NCBI GenBank assembly: GCA_020025295.1
Contig: JAHHSJ010000013.1
Location: forward strand, 1 to 40,000
Direction: 5' to 3'
Length of the DNA: 40,000 nt
DNA from: Oscillospiraceae bacterium
Lineage (GTDB): Bacteria > Bacillota > Clostridia > Oscillospirales > Oscillospiraceae
Part shown: positions 31,549 through 39,678 of the stretch, one piece after another
Numbering within the stretch: position 1 is the stretch's first letter
Layout: every line of letters begins with the position of its first letter
Position numbers and translations under genes: made by a program
The notes under the pieces: model-generated
What the model was told of the DNA's origin: nothing
What the model saw: the letters and a program-made list of their open reading frames with translations, nothing else
The model's database searches: none

Positions 31549-32823
31549 TTATCCCTTGCCCTTGAGCAGATCCCAATAGGCCTTTGCCGCCTGTTCTACT
31601 TTGTTTTCGCCGTAGACATAGTAATGGCGGTCCTTCAGTGCATCCGGCAAATACTGCTGGTCTACATAGTGATTGGGATAGTTATGGGGGAACTTATAAG
31701 TAAGCCCGTGGCCCAGCTTCTGCGCTCCGGAATAATGGCTATCCATTAAGTGTGCCGGAATATCACTGAACTTACCACCCCGGATGTCACTCATGGCCTG
31801 ATCGATACCTTGGATGGCAGAGTTGGATTTGGGCGCAGTTGCCAACAAAATGACCGCTTCTGCCAACGGAATCCGTGCCTCCGGCAGGCCCAGCATATTA
31901 GCACTGTCTACGCAAGCCTTCACAATTGCCACCGCCTGAGGATAGGCAAGCCCGATATCCTCGCTGGCAATCACCATCAGTCTGCGGCAGACGGAAATCA
32001 GATCACCTGCCTCCAGCAGACGGGCAAGATAATGAAGCCCGGCATCGGGATCCGAGCCACGAATGGACTTCTGAAAGGCGGACAATGTGTCATAATGGCT
32101 GTCCCCGTCCCGGTCATACCGCATAGCAGACCGCTGTGCTACCACAAGGGCGTCCTCCATGGTGATATGCACCAGACCGTCCGCTCCCACACCGGCAGAG
32201 GAAAACAGCAGTTCCACCGCATTGATGGATTTCCGGACATCTCCGCCGCAGGCGGCAGACAGATGCTCCACTACGCCGTCTTCAATCACGGCCTTGGCAC
32301 CGCTCCGCTCTTCCAGAATCGAAAACGCACGGCGCACGGCGGGAGCAATCTCCGCTGCGGTAACTGATTTGAACTCAAACACAGTGGAACGGGACAAAAC
32401 TGCGTTAAACACATAAAAATACGGATTTTCCGTCGTAGAAGCAATCAGCGTGATTTTGCCGTTTTCCATGAACTCCAGCAACGACTGCTGCTGCTTTTTA
32501 TTGAAATACTGGATCTCGTCCAAATAGAGCAAAACACCGTTGGGCGCCATCAGGGTATCCACATCGGCAATCACCTCTCGGATATCGGAGATGCCGGCGG
32601 TCGTTGCGTTCAGACGATGAAGGGTACGGTGGGTTCTCTGGGCAATGATATTGGCTACGGTCGTTTTACCCGTGCCGGACGGTCCGTAAAAGACCATGTT
32701 GGGAATATTGCCGCTTTCGATAATTCTGCGCAGCACGCCATTCTCGCCGAGAATGTGCCGCTGACCCACGACTTCATCCAATGTATTGGGGCGAATCTCA
32801 TCCGCCAAAGGTCGATAATCCAT
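31549..32823 (-). CDS. rarA: Replication-associated recombination protein RarA (MgsA)
   Basis: A 424-residue AAA+ ATPase acting at stalled replication forks. Walker A is GPSGTGKTT (about 47-55), Walker B LLYLDEIQ, followed by the NKKQQQ stretch typical of RarA, and the C-terminal MgsA domain has DSHYSGAQKLGHG and NHYVDQQYLPD. The ATG at 32823 has AGGTGGTG upstream; a TTG one codon earlier is also possible. It lies downstream of glyA on the same strand with a hairpin in between. Confidence 0.95.
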   Translation of the reverse strand: MDYRPLADEIRPNTLDEVVGQRHILGENGVLRRIIESGNIPNMVFYGPSGTGKTTVANIIAQRTHRTLHRLNATTAGISDIREVIADVDTLMAPNGVLLYLDEIQYFNKKQQQSLLEFMENGKITLIASTTENPYFYVFNAVLSRSTVFEFKSVTAAEIAPAVRRAFSILEERSGAKAVIEDGVVEHLSAACGGDVRKSINAVELLFSSAGVGADGLVHITMEDALVVAQRSAMRYDRDGDSHYDTLSAFQKSIRGSDPDAGLHYLARLLEAGDLISVCRRLMVIASEDIGLAYPQAVAIVKACVDSANMLGLPEARIPLAEAVILLATAPKSNSAIQGIDQAMSDIRGGKFSDIPAHLMDSHYSGAQKLGHGLTYKFPHNYPNHYVDQQYLPDALKDRHYYVYGENKVEQAAKAYWDLLKGKG

Positions 32824-32841
32824 CAATTGTCACCACCTAAC

Positions 32842-32877
32842 AAATGGGGTTGCCGCATTTTGCAGCAACCCCATTTT
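32842..32877 (-). terminator. Hairpin between glyA and rarA
   Basis: AAATGGGGTTGC (32842-32853) pairs with GCAACCCCATTT. On the minus strand it is followed by only a short T stretch, so termination of glyA may be partial and rarA may receive readthrough. Confidence 0.55.
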
Positions 32878-32890
32878 ATCATAAACTGAA

Positions 32891-34138
32891 TTAGCGATAA
32901 AGAGGATATTTCTCCGTAAGGGAAACCACCTGACGGCGAATTTCTTCCTTCTTTCCCTCAAAATCATGGGCAGTTTCGCAAATCAACTTACCCACAAGAC
33001 GGAAGTCCTCTTCGTTCAGGCCACGGCTGGTCGCCGCAGGCGTACCGAGACGGACGCCGCTGGTCACAAAAGGCGTTTCCGGATCGTTGGGAATGGTGTT
33101 CTTATTGGCAGTGATATAAATCTCGTCCAGCCGATGCTCCATTTCCTTGCCGGTCAGATGTGCCGGACGGAGATCCACCAGCATCAGATGGTTATCTGTA
33201 CCACCGCTGACCAGCTCCAGACCTCCCTCGAGGATCGCTTCTGCCATAGCCTGTGCATTCAACACCACCTGATGCTGATAGGTCTTGAATTCCGGCTTGA
33301 GTGCTTCGCCGAGAGCCACCGCCTTAGCAGCGATAATGTGCATCAGAGGTCCGCCCTGAGAGCCAGGGAAAATGGCGGAGTTGATTTTCTTTGCAATGGC
33401 TTCATCGTTGGTAAAGATCATGCCGCCACGGGGACCACGCAGGGTCTTATGCGTGGTAGTGGTAACCACATCTGCATAAGGAATGGGAGAAGGATGTTCC
33501 CCTGCCGCCACCAGACCGGCAATATGAGCCATATCCACCATAAGGTAGGCTCCCACCTCATGGGCAATCTCAGCAAACGCCTTGAAGTCAATGGTACGAG
33601 GATAGGCAGAGGCACCGGCAATAATCATCTTCGGATGATTGGCCCGAGCCAGCTCACGCACCTGATCGTAGTCAATGCGATGCGTCACCGGGTCCACACC
33701 GTAGGACACCATATGATAGTGCTTGCCGGAGAAATTGACCGGAGAGCCATGGGTCAGGTGTCCGCCCTGATCCAGATTCATGCCCATTACGGTATCACCC
33801 AGCTCGCAGAGTGCCTGATAAACCGCATAGTTTGCCTGTGCACCGGAATGGGGCTGGACATTAACATATTTGGCGCCAAACAGTTCCTTTGCACGCTCTC
33901 TTGCCAGATTCTCCACGACATCCACATACTCACAGCCGCCATAATAGCGCCGTCCGGGATACCCCTCCGCATATTTATTGGTGAGCACCGAACCGGCTGC
34001 AGCCAGCACCGCAGGACTTACGATGTTCTCTGATGCAATCAGCTCGATATTACGATTCTGACGCATGAATTCCTGTTCGATTGCCTTACCCACATCCGGG
34101 TCTGCAGCAGTGATGTAATCCATCATTTCCTTGACCAT
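32891..34138 (-). CDS. glyA: Serine hydroxymethyltransferase
   Basis: A 415-residue PLP enzyme that converts serine and tetrahydrofolate to glycine and methylene-tetrahydrofolate. The PLP lysine is K231 in THKTLRGPRGG. NIELIASENIVSP near the N-terminus and the QPHSGAQANYAVY region are typical. Length matches bacterial GlyA. GGAGGG lies 6 nt before the ATG, with a promoter at 34198-34226. Confidence 0.98.
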   Translation of the reverse strand: MVKEMMDYITAADPDVGKAIEQEFMRQNRNIELIASENIVSPAVLAAAGSVLTNKYAEGYPGRRYYGGCEYVDVVENLARERAKELFGAKYVNVQPHSGAQANYAVYQALCELGDTVMGMNLDQGGHLTHGSPVNFSGKHYHMVSYGVDPVTHRIDYDQVRELARANHPKMIIAGASAYPRTIDFKAFAEIAHEVGAYLMVDMAHIAGLVAAGEHPSPIPYADVVTTTTHKTLRGPRGGMIFTNDEAIAKKINSAIFPGSQGGPLMHIIAAKAVALGEALKPEFKTYQHQVVLNAQAMAEAILEGGLELVSGGTDNHLMLVDLRPAHLTGKEMEHRLDEIYITANKNTIPNDPETPFVTSGVRLGTPAATSRGLNEEDFRLVGKLICETAHDFEGKKEEIRRQVVSLTEKYPLYR

Positions 34139-34197
34139 TGTAATCCCTCCGTTTTGCTCGTTTCGCAGTAATTTGCCTGCGTTACAGTATTGCCATG

Positions 34198-34226
34198 ATT
34201 ATATCAAATCGGTTTCTTCCGCACAA
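34198..34226 (-). promoter_or_regulatory. Promoter of glyA
   Basis: Minus strand TTGTGC (34226-34221), 17-nt spacer, perfect TATAAT (34203-34198), 60 nt upstream of the ATG. Confidence 0.62.
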
Positions 34227-34304
34227 CCAAAAAAGAGATAAAATTGATGCATTTTTACTTTCCCCGTGCTATACTTATCAGTATCAAAAGAACGAGGTTT
34301 TGTT

Positions 34305-34955
34305 ATGAAACAACCGGAAGATGTACGCTTTATCGTGGAGGAGCTGAAAAAGCTCTATCCCGATGCACTTTGCTCTCTGCAATATGAAAAAGATTACGAA
34401 CTGCTCTTTGCGGTTCGTCTTTCCGCCCAATGCACCGATGAACGGGTCAACAAGGTCACACCTGCTCTCTTTGAGCGCTTTCCTACGCTGGAATCCTTTG
34501 CCGAGGCCGATCCAGTCGAGGTGGGCGAATACATCCATTCCTGCGGTTTTTACAACGGCAAGAGCAAGGATCTGGTCAACTGCGCTCAAAAGCTGCTGCG
34601 TGACTTCGGTGGAAAGGTCCCATCCAACATGGACGATCTGCTGAGCCTTCCCGGCATCGGCAGAAAGACCGCAAACCTGATTCAAGGTGACATTTACGGC
34701 ACCCCCGGCGTTGTGGTAGCCGACACCCACTGCATCCGAATCACCGGGCGCTTAGGTCTGACCGACGGTACCAAGGACCCGGCCAAGGTGGAAAAGCAGC
34801 TGCGTGAGGTACTGCCTCCGGAGGAATCCAATGACTTCTGCCATCGGATGGTACTCCACGGAAGAGCCGTCTGCACCGCCCGGGTGGCTAAGTGCGAAAT
34901 CTGCCCGTTGGCATCCCGCTGCACCCATTTTCTCACCGCAGGAAAAGAAGCTTAA
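34305..34955 (+). CDS. nth: Endonuclease III
   Basis: A 216-residue DNA glycosylase/AP lyase for oxidised pyrimidines. The helix-hairpin-helix LPGIGRKTA carries the catalytic K121; D140 (VADTHC) is the second catalytic residue. The 4Fe-4S loop is C190-x6-C197-x2-C200-x5-C206, exactly the usual spacing. The ATG at 34305 is chosen for its GAGG site and family-like start. A TATACT at 34270-34275 may be its -10. Its 3' end overlaps the convergent queH stop by four bases. Confidence 0.96.
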   Translation: MKQPEDVRFIVEELKKLYPDALCSLQYEKDYELLFAVRLSAQCTDERVNKVTPALFERFPTLESFAEADPVEVGEYIHSCGFYNGKSKDLVNCAQKLLRDFGGKVPSNMDDLLSLPGIGRKTANLIQGDIYGTPGVVVADTHCIRITGRLGLTDGTKDPAKVEKQLREVLPPEESNDFCHRMVLHGRAVCTARVAKCEICPLASRCTHFLTAGKEA

Positions 34956-35599
34956 TCCTCCGCTGCCTGCTCTGCCGCCTTCTTCTGCGCTTCCCGCTCC
35001 ATCTTGGAGTAGATACAGCCGCAGTAGTCCTGACGGTAGAGGTCATATTCCCCGGAAAGCTGAATGGAACGCTTATAGCCCTCTTTTTTCTTAAAATCCG
35101 AGGGAAGATATTTCACGGAATAGATAGGGCCAAGCTCTTCCATCATATCATTCAATGCTGCGGCATTTTTCAGAGGACTGATGGTCAGCGTGGTGGTAAA
35201 GTACTCGCACCCCAGCTCCTGTGCAGCTTTGGCCGCCTCTTCCATACGGAGACGATAGCAGACCATGCAGCGCTTACCGCCCTCCGGCTCCTTCTCCAGA
35301 CCCCGGACAGCCTGTCCGAACCGTTCCGGATCGTATTTGCCCTCTACCACGGTTACATCGGAATCCGGCAGCATTTCCGCCACAAGGCGCTTCAGCTCGG
35401 ACACGCGGTAGCGATACTCTGACTCCGGCGCAATGTTGGGGTTATAGTAGAAGAGCGTGATTTTAAAGTACTTCACCAGATACTCCAGCACATAACTGCT
35501 GCAAGGCGCACAGCAGCTATGCAGCAGCAAGGTGGGTCTGCCCTCCAATTTCGGCAAAATCCGCTCTAATTCTTTTTGATAGTTACGCTTATTATTCAT
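34952..35599 (-). CDS. queH: Epoxyqueuosine reductase QueH
   Basis: A 215-residue DUF208/QueH protein, the non-cobalamin enzyme that reduces epoxyqueuosine to queuosine in tRNA. Metal and Fe-S cysteines are present: C29-C30 and C33 (HSCCAPC), C111 and C114 (KRCMVCYR), C193 and C195 (DYCGC). Length fits. No other queuosine genes are adjacent. A C-terminal Ala/Glu-rich tail (about 200-215) is outside the family core. Confidence 0.93.
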   Translation of the reverse strand: MNNKRNYQKELERILPKLEGRPTLLLHSCCAPCSSYVLEYLVKYFKITLFYYNPNIAPESEYRYRVSELKRLVAEMLPDSDVTVVEGKYDPERFGQAVRGLEKEPEGGKRCMVCYRLRMEEAAKAAQELGCEYFTTTLTISPLKNAAALNDMMEELGPIYSVKYLPSDFKKKEGYKRSIQLSGEYDLYRQDYCGCIYSKMEREAQKKAAEQAAED

Positions 35600-35664
35600 G
35601 ATTGATCACCGCTTTTTATATTACTACATTGCGGATACAGAATCAACTTAGGGAGGAAACACTT

Positions 35665-36282
35665 ATGGATTTGGAACGACTGAGAGAATCCCTTTCAAAC
35701 AGAACCGTAGGCCCCATTGACGGCGCATCCCCCAGCGCAGTGCTGGTCCCACTGGTCAAGCACAACGGTGAGCGCTACCTGCTCTATCAGGTGCGCGCCT
35801 CTACCCTGTCCTTCCAGCCCGGCGAGGTCTGCTTCCCCGGCGGACGCATGGAACCCGGTGAAGATGCGCTGGAATGCGCCCTTCGGGAGATGGAGGAGGA
35901 ACTGGGTATTTCCCGGGAAAAGATTGATGTGATCGGCCCCATGGACTATGCCATTCATTCCGGCGGGTTCCCGGTCTTTCCCTTCCTTGTACGGCTGGAA
36001 GATGACTGGGAACAGCAGATCAAGCTGAACCCGGCTGAGGTGGATTCCATTTTTACCATTCCCCTTTCCTTCCTGCGGTACAATCCCCCTCAGCAGGCCC
36101 GTGTGGAACGCAGCTATCACCCGATGGACCACCTGTCCCAGAGCGATTTGGCTGCGCTGGGCAAGCGTCCTCGCATGGAGACCATGCCCACCCTGTTCTG
36201 GCCTTACGAGGGCAAGATGCTTTGGGGACTCAGCGCCCGAATCACCGCTTGGCTGCTCCACTGGCTGGATGAGCATCGCTGA
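35665..36282 (+). CDS. Nudix hydrolase, CoA pyrophosphatase (NudL) type
   Basis: 205 residues. The Nudix box runs from G60 to I82 with E66, R74, E75, E78 and E79 in the standard spacing. Just upstream, LLYQVRASTLSFQPGEVCFP fits the extended signature of the NudL/UPF0035 CoA pyrophosphatases, which split CoA to 3',5'-ADP and phosphopantetheine. The ATG at 35665 has GGGAGGA upstream; earlier ATGs do not. One base separates its stop from the next ATG, so the pair is coupled. Confidence 0.88.
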   Translation: MDLERLRESLSNRTVGPIDGASPSAVLVPLVKHNGERYLLYQVRASTLSFQPGEVCFPGGRMEPGEDALECALREMEEELGISREKIDVIGPMDYAIHSGGFPVFPFLVRLEDDWEQQIKLNPAEVDSIFTIPLSFLRYNPPQQARVERSYHPMDHLSQSDLAALGKRPRMETMPTLFWPYEGKMLWGLSARITAWLLHWLDEHR

Positions 36283-36283
36283 G

Positions 36284-36796
36284 ATGGAATATCAACTGAT
36301 CCGCAGCAAGCGAAAAACGATTTCCATTGAAATCACCCGTGAGGGTGTTCTGGTGGTTCGTGCCCCTCTTCATTATCCTCAGAAGGAAATCGACACTCTG
36401 CTGAATCGCAAACGGCAATGGATTGAAACCCATCTCGCTCGGCAGCAGCTTCGCCAAGCGGCTCATCCCGAACCGGACGACCAACGCTGGAAGGAGCTTC
36501 GGCAGGCGGCTGAGAGATATATCCCCGATAAGCTGGCTTATTACAGCCGCATGATGGGGGTAACACCCACCGCCCTGCATTACTCCAAAGCAAAGACCCG
36601 ATTTGGCAGCTGCAGCGGTAAGGACTCCATCACCTTCTCCTTGCGCCTGATGGAATATCCGCCCGCTGCCATTGACTATGTGATCGTGCACGAACTGGCA
36701 CATATTCGGCACAAGAACCACTCTCACGACTTTTATCAATTCGTCGCTTCGGTCCTTCCCGACTACAAAAGCCGGGAGCAGCTGCTCCGATCTTAA
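36284..36796 (+). CDS. YgjP-like (DUF45) metallopeptidase
   Basis: 170 residues with the WLM/YgjP zinc protease motif HELAHIRHKNHSHDFY (about 139-154: HELAH plus a downstream HSHDF His). A KTRFGSCS segment precedes it, as in most DUF45 proteins. I start at the ATG 36284 (MEYQLIRSKRKT, the usual beginning), one base after the Nudix stop; an ATG at 36269 inside that gene is possible. No strong ribosome binding site is visible, consistent with coupling. The substrate is unknown. Confidence 0.86.
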   Translation: MEYQLIRSKRKTISIEITREGVLVVRAPLHYPQKEIDTLLNRKRQWIETHLARQQLRQAAHPEPDDQRWKELRQAAERYIPDKLAYYSRMMGVTPTALHYSKAKTRFGSCSGKDSITFSLRLMEYPPAAIDYVIVHELAHIRHKNHSHDFYQFVASVLPDYKSREQLLRS

Positions 36797-36841
36797 AGGC
36801 GGATCACACACGGAATACATTACATTAAATCGGAGGCACAC

Positions 36842-37303
36842 ATGATTACATACCACATTATGACAGAACCGGAAAAAGAACTCATTGCTTCCTGGAATTA
36901 CACAGGCGACTACGAAATTTATAATATGCCCTCCTATCAGGAACAAAAGGCACAGGGAGTTGGATTAGGAGACCCTGTGTGCGCCACCAATTACTACTCT
37001 TATTATGACGGCGATACTTTGATTGGCTTTACCAACATTCTGGAAGAGACCAGCGAAGTGTTCATCGGCATTGGGGTTACTCCCGATCTCTGCGGACGGG
37101 GCTATGGACAGAATATTCTGCGAATTGCTTACGAGATTTCCAAAACACATTATCCGGACAAGCCCCTGTATTTGGAGGTTCGCGCATGGAACCAGCGTGC
37201 CATTGAATGCTACAAAAAGGCAGGCTTCACGCCGGACGGGGATGTGTTTGAACAGAAAACGATGCTGGGCACAGGTCAATTCCTGCGCATGGTCAAAGAA
37301 TAA
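36842..37303 (+). CDS. GNAT family N-acetyltransferase
   Basis: 153 residues with the acetyl-CoA loop GVTPDLCGRGYGQNI (about 77-91), the following helix, and AWNQRAIECYKKAGF in motif B. The acceptor is unknown. CGGAGG lies 6 nt before the ATG. It ends at a hairpin shared with ruvX. Confidence 0.9.
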   Translation: MITYHIMTEPEKELIASWNYTGDYEIYNMPSYQEQKAQGVGLGDPVCATNYYSYYDGDTLIGFTNILEETSEVFIGIGVTPDLCGRGYGQNILRIAYEISKTHYPDKPLYLEVRAWNQRAIECYKKAGFTPDGDVFEQKTMLGTGQFLRMVKE

Positions 37304-37330
37304 TCCAGTATTTGTATTTACCAGATACAA

Positions 37331-37364
37331 AAACGGAGTGTATCCAACCAGATACACTCCGTTT
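37331..37364. terminator. Bidirectional terminator between the GNAT gene and ruvX
   Basis: A perfect 14-nt stem AAACGGAGTGTATC (37331-37344) with its complement at 37351-37364 around CAACCA, T-rich downstream on both strands. Confidence 0.85.
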
Positions 37365-37389
37365 CCTATTTTATATGATATGCAGAGCA

Positions 37390-37809
37390 TTAGCCGTGGC
37401 TCTTCCGATAGGTCAAAAAGCCCTCCAGAATCAGCGTGGCCGCCACCGCATCAATGACTTTCTTTCTCTTCTTGCCATTTTTTCCGCTTTCAAAGAGGAT
37501 TCGATGGGCGTCAACGGTGGTTCTACGCTCATCCCACAGCGTCACCGGAAGTCCGGTTTCCGCCTTCAGGCGCTCCGCCATTGCCTCGCTCTTCTCAGCA
37601 CGCACGCCAAGCGTGCCATCCATATTCTTAGGATAGCCCAGAACAAGCTCCTCTACCCCGTAATCTTTGATATATCCCTTCAGTCGCTCCACAACCACAT
37701 CCTGATTGCGGCTGTCGATGATTTCCGCAGTACCTGCGCCAAATCCAAGAAGGTCCGAAATGGCTACCCCGGTATGGGCGTCGCCGTAATCAATCGCCAT
37801 AATTCGCAT
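37390..37809 (-). CDS. ruvX: RuvX/YqgF Holliday junction resolvase-like nuclease
   Basis: A 139-residue RNase H-fold nuclease (YqgF), implicated in pre-16S rRNA processing and Holliday junction resolution. D7 in MAIDYGDAHTGVA, the LVLGYPKNMDGT segment, WDERRTTVDAH and the final VIDAVAATLILEGFL are all family motifs. AAAAGGAGG precedes the ATG. It is divergent from the ribosomal protein operon. Confidence 0.95.
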   Translation of the reverse strand: MRIMAIDYGDAHTGVAISDLLGFGAGTAEIIDSRNQDVVVERLKGYIKDYGVEELVLGYPKNMDGTLGVRAEKSEAMAERLKAETGLPVTLWDERRTTVDAHRILFESGKNGKKRKKVIDAVAATLILEGFLTYRKSHG

Positions 37810-37876
37810 TGGAGTTCCTCCTTTTCCATTTTCCCGTTCAGTCTAACATTTTTATAAAAAAATAGCAAGAAAATGC

Positions 37877-37905
37877 TTGACTTCACTCTTTCTAAATAGT
37901 AGAAT
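37877..37905 (+). promoter_or_regulatory. Promoter of the rpmG-secE-nusG-rplK-rplA operon
   Basis: TTGACT (37877-37882), 17-nt spacer, TAGAAT (37900-37905), within a 341-nt gap that is otherwise AT-rich on its ruvX side. Confidence 0.7.
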
Positions 37906-37911
37906 AGAAGC

Positions 37912-38150
37912 ACCTGTGAGACTGGGTGTATTTGTTGTGCGTTTTTTTAGGCGTACAAAGTCCCCTTTTGCGGCGCATTGTTCGCCAGATCAGGGAGGCA
38001 GAGAGCTTCTGCCGAAACCTTTCAAGGGTTATGGCATGATTTTGTCATGCTTACATGGAACGGATTTCGGTCGGAACTCACCTTTACGGGTACATCCATC
38101 GAAATCCTTTTTTTGTGCCCGATTCATATTTTATAAGGAGGTGCCAAGTT
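37912..38150 (+). promoter_or_regulatory. Structured mRNA leader of the rpmG operon with terminator-like hairpin
   Basis: About 240 nt between the promoter and rpmG with no convincing gene. Successive hairpins can be read: GGCG/CGCC (37972-37975 with 37983-37986), GGCAGA/TCTGCC (37997-38002 with 38008-38013), GCATGA/TCATGC (38034-38039 with 38045-38050). Then GGATTTCG (38062-38069) pairs with CGAAATCC (38100-38107), directly followed by seven Ts (38108-38114). The last element has the form of an intrinsic terminator 36 nt upstream of rpmG, suggesting attenuation. I do not recognise a known riboswitch or ribosomal-protein leader. Confidence 0.55.
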
Positions 38151-38315
38151 ATGGCGAAAGCCGGCGCACGGGTGAAGATCACCCTGAGATGCTCTGAGTG
38201 CAAGCAGAGAAACTACAATACCATGAAGAACAAGAAGAACACTCCTGATCGTCTGAAGATGAACAAGTATTGTCCCTTCTGCAGAAAGCACACCGTCCAC
38301 GAAGAGACTAAGTAA
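38151..38315 (+). CDS. rpmG: 50S ribosomal protein L33
   Basis: 54 residues, zinc-binding C+ form with CSEC (20-23) and CPFC (43-46). AAGGAGG precedes the ATG. The frame is open upstream through the leader, but L33 begins at MAKAGARVKITL. It is the first gene of the secE-nusG-rplK operon, a common clostridial order. Confidence 0.97.
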   Translation: MAKAGARVKITLRCSECKQRNYNTMKNKKNTPDRLKMNKYCPFCRKHTVHEETK

Positions 38316-38355
38316 GCTACCAACAACTTACTGACAGAAAGAAGGGTGTCTTTTA

Positions 38356-38640
38356 ATGGCTGAGAAGGAAAACAAAGCTGTTCAGGAAACCACCGAAAAG
38401 AAGCCCGCCAAGAAAGCAAAAAAACCCAACGCTGTCGTTCGCTGGTTTAAGGGCGTTTGCCGTTATTTCCGCGAAATGAAGAGCGAACTGAAGAAGGTCG
38501 TTTGGCCTACCCGCAAGCAGGTATTCCGCAACACTGCGGTCGTTCTCCTTGTTGTCGTGGTCGTCGGCGTTCTGATTTGGCTCTTCGACTGGCTCGCTGC
38601 AGCCGTTGTCAAGGCATTGGTTGATCTGGCTAAGGGCTAA
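38356..38640 (+). CDS. secE: Preprotein translocase subunit SecE
   Basis: 94 residues: a Lys/Glu/Ala-rich N-terminal tail (1-28), the amphipathic FREMKSELKKVVWPTRKQV (about 38-56) and one membrane helix (about 59-80). Bacterial single-helix SecE, which clamps SecY. AAAGAAGG lies upstream. Confidence 0.97.
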   Translation: MAEKENKAVQETTEKKPAKKAKKPNAVVRWFKGVCRYFREMKSELKKVVWPTRKQVFRNTAVVLLVVVVVGVLIWLFDWLAAAVVKALVDLAKG

Positions 38641-38651
38641 GGGGTTTAATC

Positions 38652-39176
38652 ATGGCTGAAGAAGCAAAGTGGTATGTTCTCCACACATACTCCGGCTACG
38701 AAAATACGGTAGCCACCACGATCATGAAGCATGTGGACAACCGCAATCTTCACGATCTGATTCATGAGGTTTCTATCCCCATGGAAACTGTCACCGAAGT
38801 CACCGAACGCGGCCCCAAGACCGTGGAACGCAAGGTGTTCCCCGGCTATGTGCTGATTAAGATGGTGATGACCGACGAAAGCTGGCATGTGGTCCGCAAT
38901 GTGCGTGGCGTCACTGGTTTTGTCGGAACCGGCAACAAGGGCATTCCCCTCACCGATGAGGAGCTTGCCGCACTTGGCGTTGAAAAGCGTGAAGTTGTCG
39001 TTGGTTATGAGGTCGGCGACACCGTTAAGATCAACGAAGGCGCTCTGGAATCCTTCCTGGGCACCGTGGAGGAAATCGATCTTGACAAAAACAAAGTTCG
39101 CGTTGTTGTCTCTATGTTCGGTCGTGAGACTCCCGTTGAGCTCGAACTGGATCAGGTCGAGCTGGTCGAAGTCTAA
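38652..39176 (+). CDS. nusG: Transcription termination/antitermination factor NusG
   Basis: 174 residues: NGN domain with WYVLHTYSGYE (7-17), FPGYVLIKM and VRGVTGFVG, then a C-terminal KOW domain (about 118-174, VGDTVKINEGALESFLGTV). It binds RNA polymerase and links it to Rho or ribosomes. It lies 11 nt after secE. Confidence 0.98.
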   Translation: MAEEAKWYVLHTYSGYENTVATTIMKHVDNRNLHDLIHEVSIPMETVTEVTERGPKTVERKVFPGYVLIKMVMTDESWHVVRNVRGVTGFVGTGNKGIPLTDEELAALGVEKREVVVGYEVGDTVKINEGALESFLGTVEEIDLDKNKVRVVVSMFGRETPVELELDQVELVEV

Positions 39177-39226
39177 TCCGAAAAAACAACGCATCCTATA
39201 TCCTATTATTTGAGGAGGTACTCTTC

Positions 39227-39664
39227 ATGGCACCGAAGAAAAATGCTAAAATCACCGGCTATGTGAAGCTGCAGATCCCCGCAGGCAAGGCAACTCCCGC
39301 CCCTCCTGTCGGTCCCGCTCTGGGTCAGCACGGCGTTAACATTGCCGCTTTCACCAAGGAATTCAATGAGCGCACCAAGAACGATGCCGGCCTGATCATC
39401 CCCGTTGTGATCACTGTCTATGCCGACCGTTCCTTCACCTTCATCACCAAGTCCGCTCCCGCCGCTGTCCTGATCAAGAAGGCTGCTGGCATCGAGTCCG
39501 GCTCTGGCGTGCCCAACAAGACCAAGGTCGCTACCATCTCCAAGGAAGACGTTCGCAAGATCGCTGAAGCTAAGATGAATGACCTGAACGCCGCCAGCAT
39601 TGAAGCCGCTATGTCCATGGTCGCCGGCACTGCCCGTTCCATGGGTGTCATTGTGGCTGACTAA
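39227..39664 (+). CDS. rplK: 50S ribosomal protein L11
   Basis: 145 residues, complete. KLQIPAGKATPAPPVGPALG (about 14-33) and the C-terminal rRNA-binding domain ending in GTARSMGVIV are diagnostic. GAGGAGG is 9 nt before the ATG. Confidence 0.98.
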   Translation: MAPKKNAKITGYVKLQIPAGKATPAPPVGPALGQHGVNIAAFTKEFNERTKNDAGLIIPVVITVYADRSFTFITKSAPAAVLIKKAAGIESGSGVPNKTKVATISKEDVRKIAEAKMNDLNAASIEAAMSMVAGTARSMGVIVAD

Positions 39665-39678
39665 GGAGGTTACTGACT

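Noticed and set aside
37912..38150. tRNA gene upstream of rpmG or secE, as found in some related operons
   Set aside because: I find no acceptor stem, anticodon arm and T-loop combination (no GGTTCRANYCC-type loop) in this leader.
38055..38150. In-frame extension of L33 or a leader peptide starting at 38055
   Set aside because: It runs through the terminator-like hairpin and T run, has no ribosome binding site, and L33 starts at 38151 after AAGGAGG.
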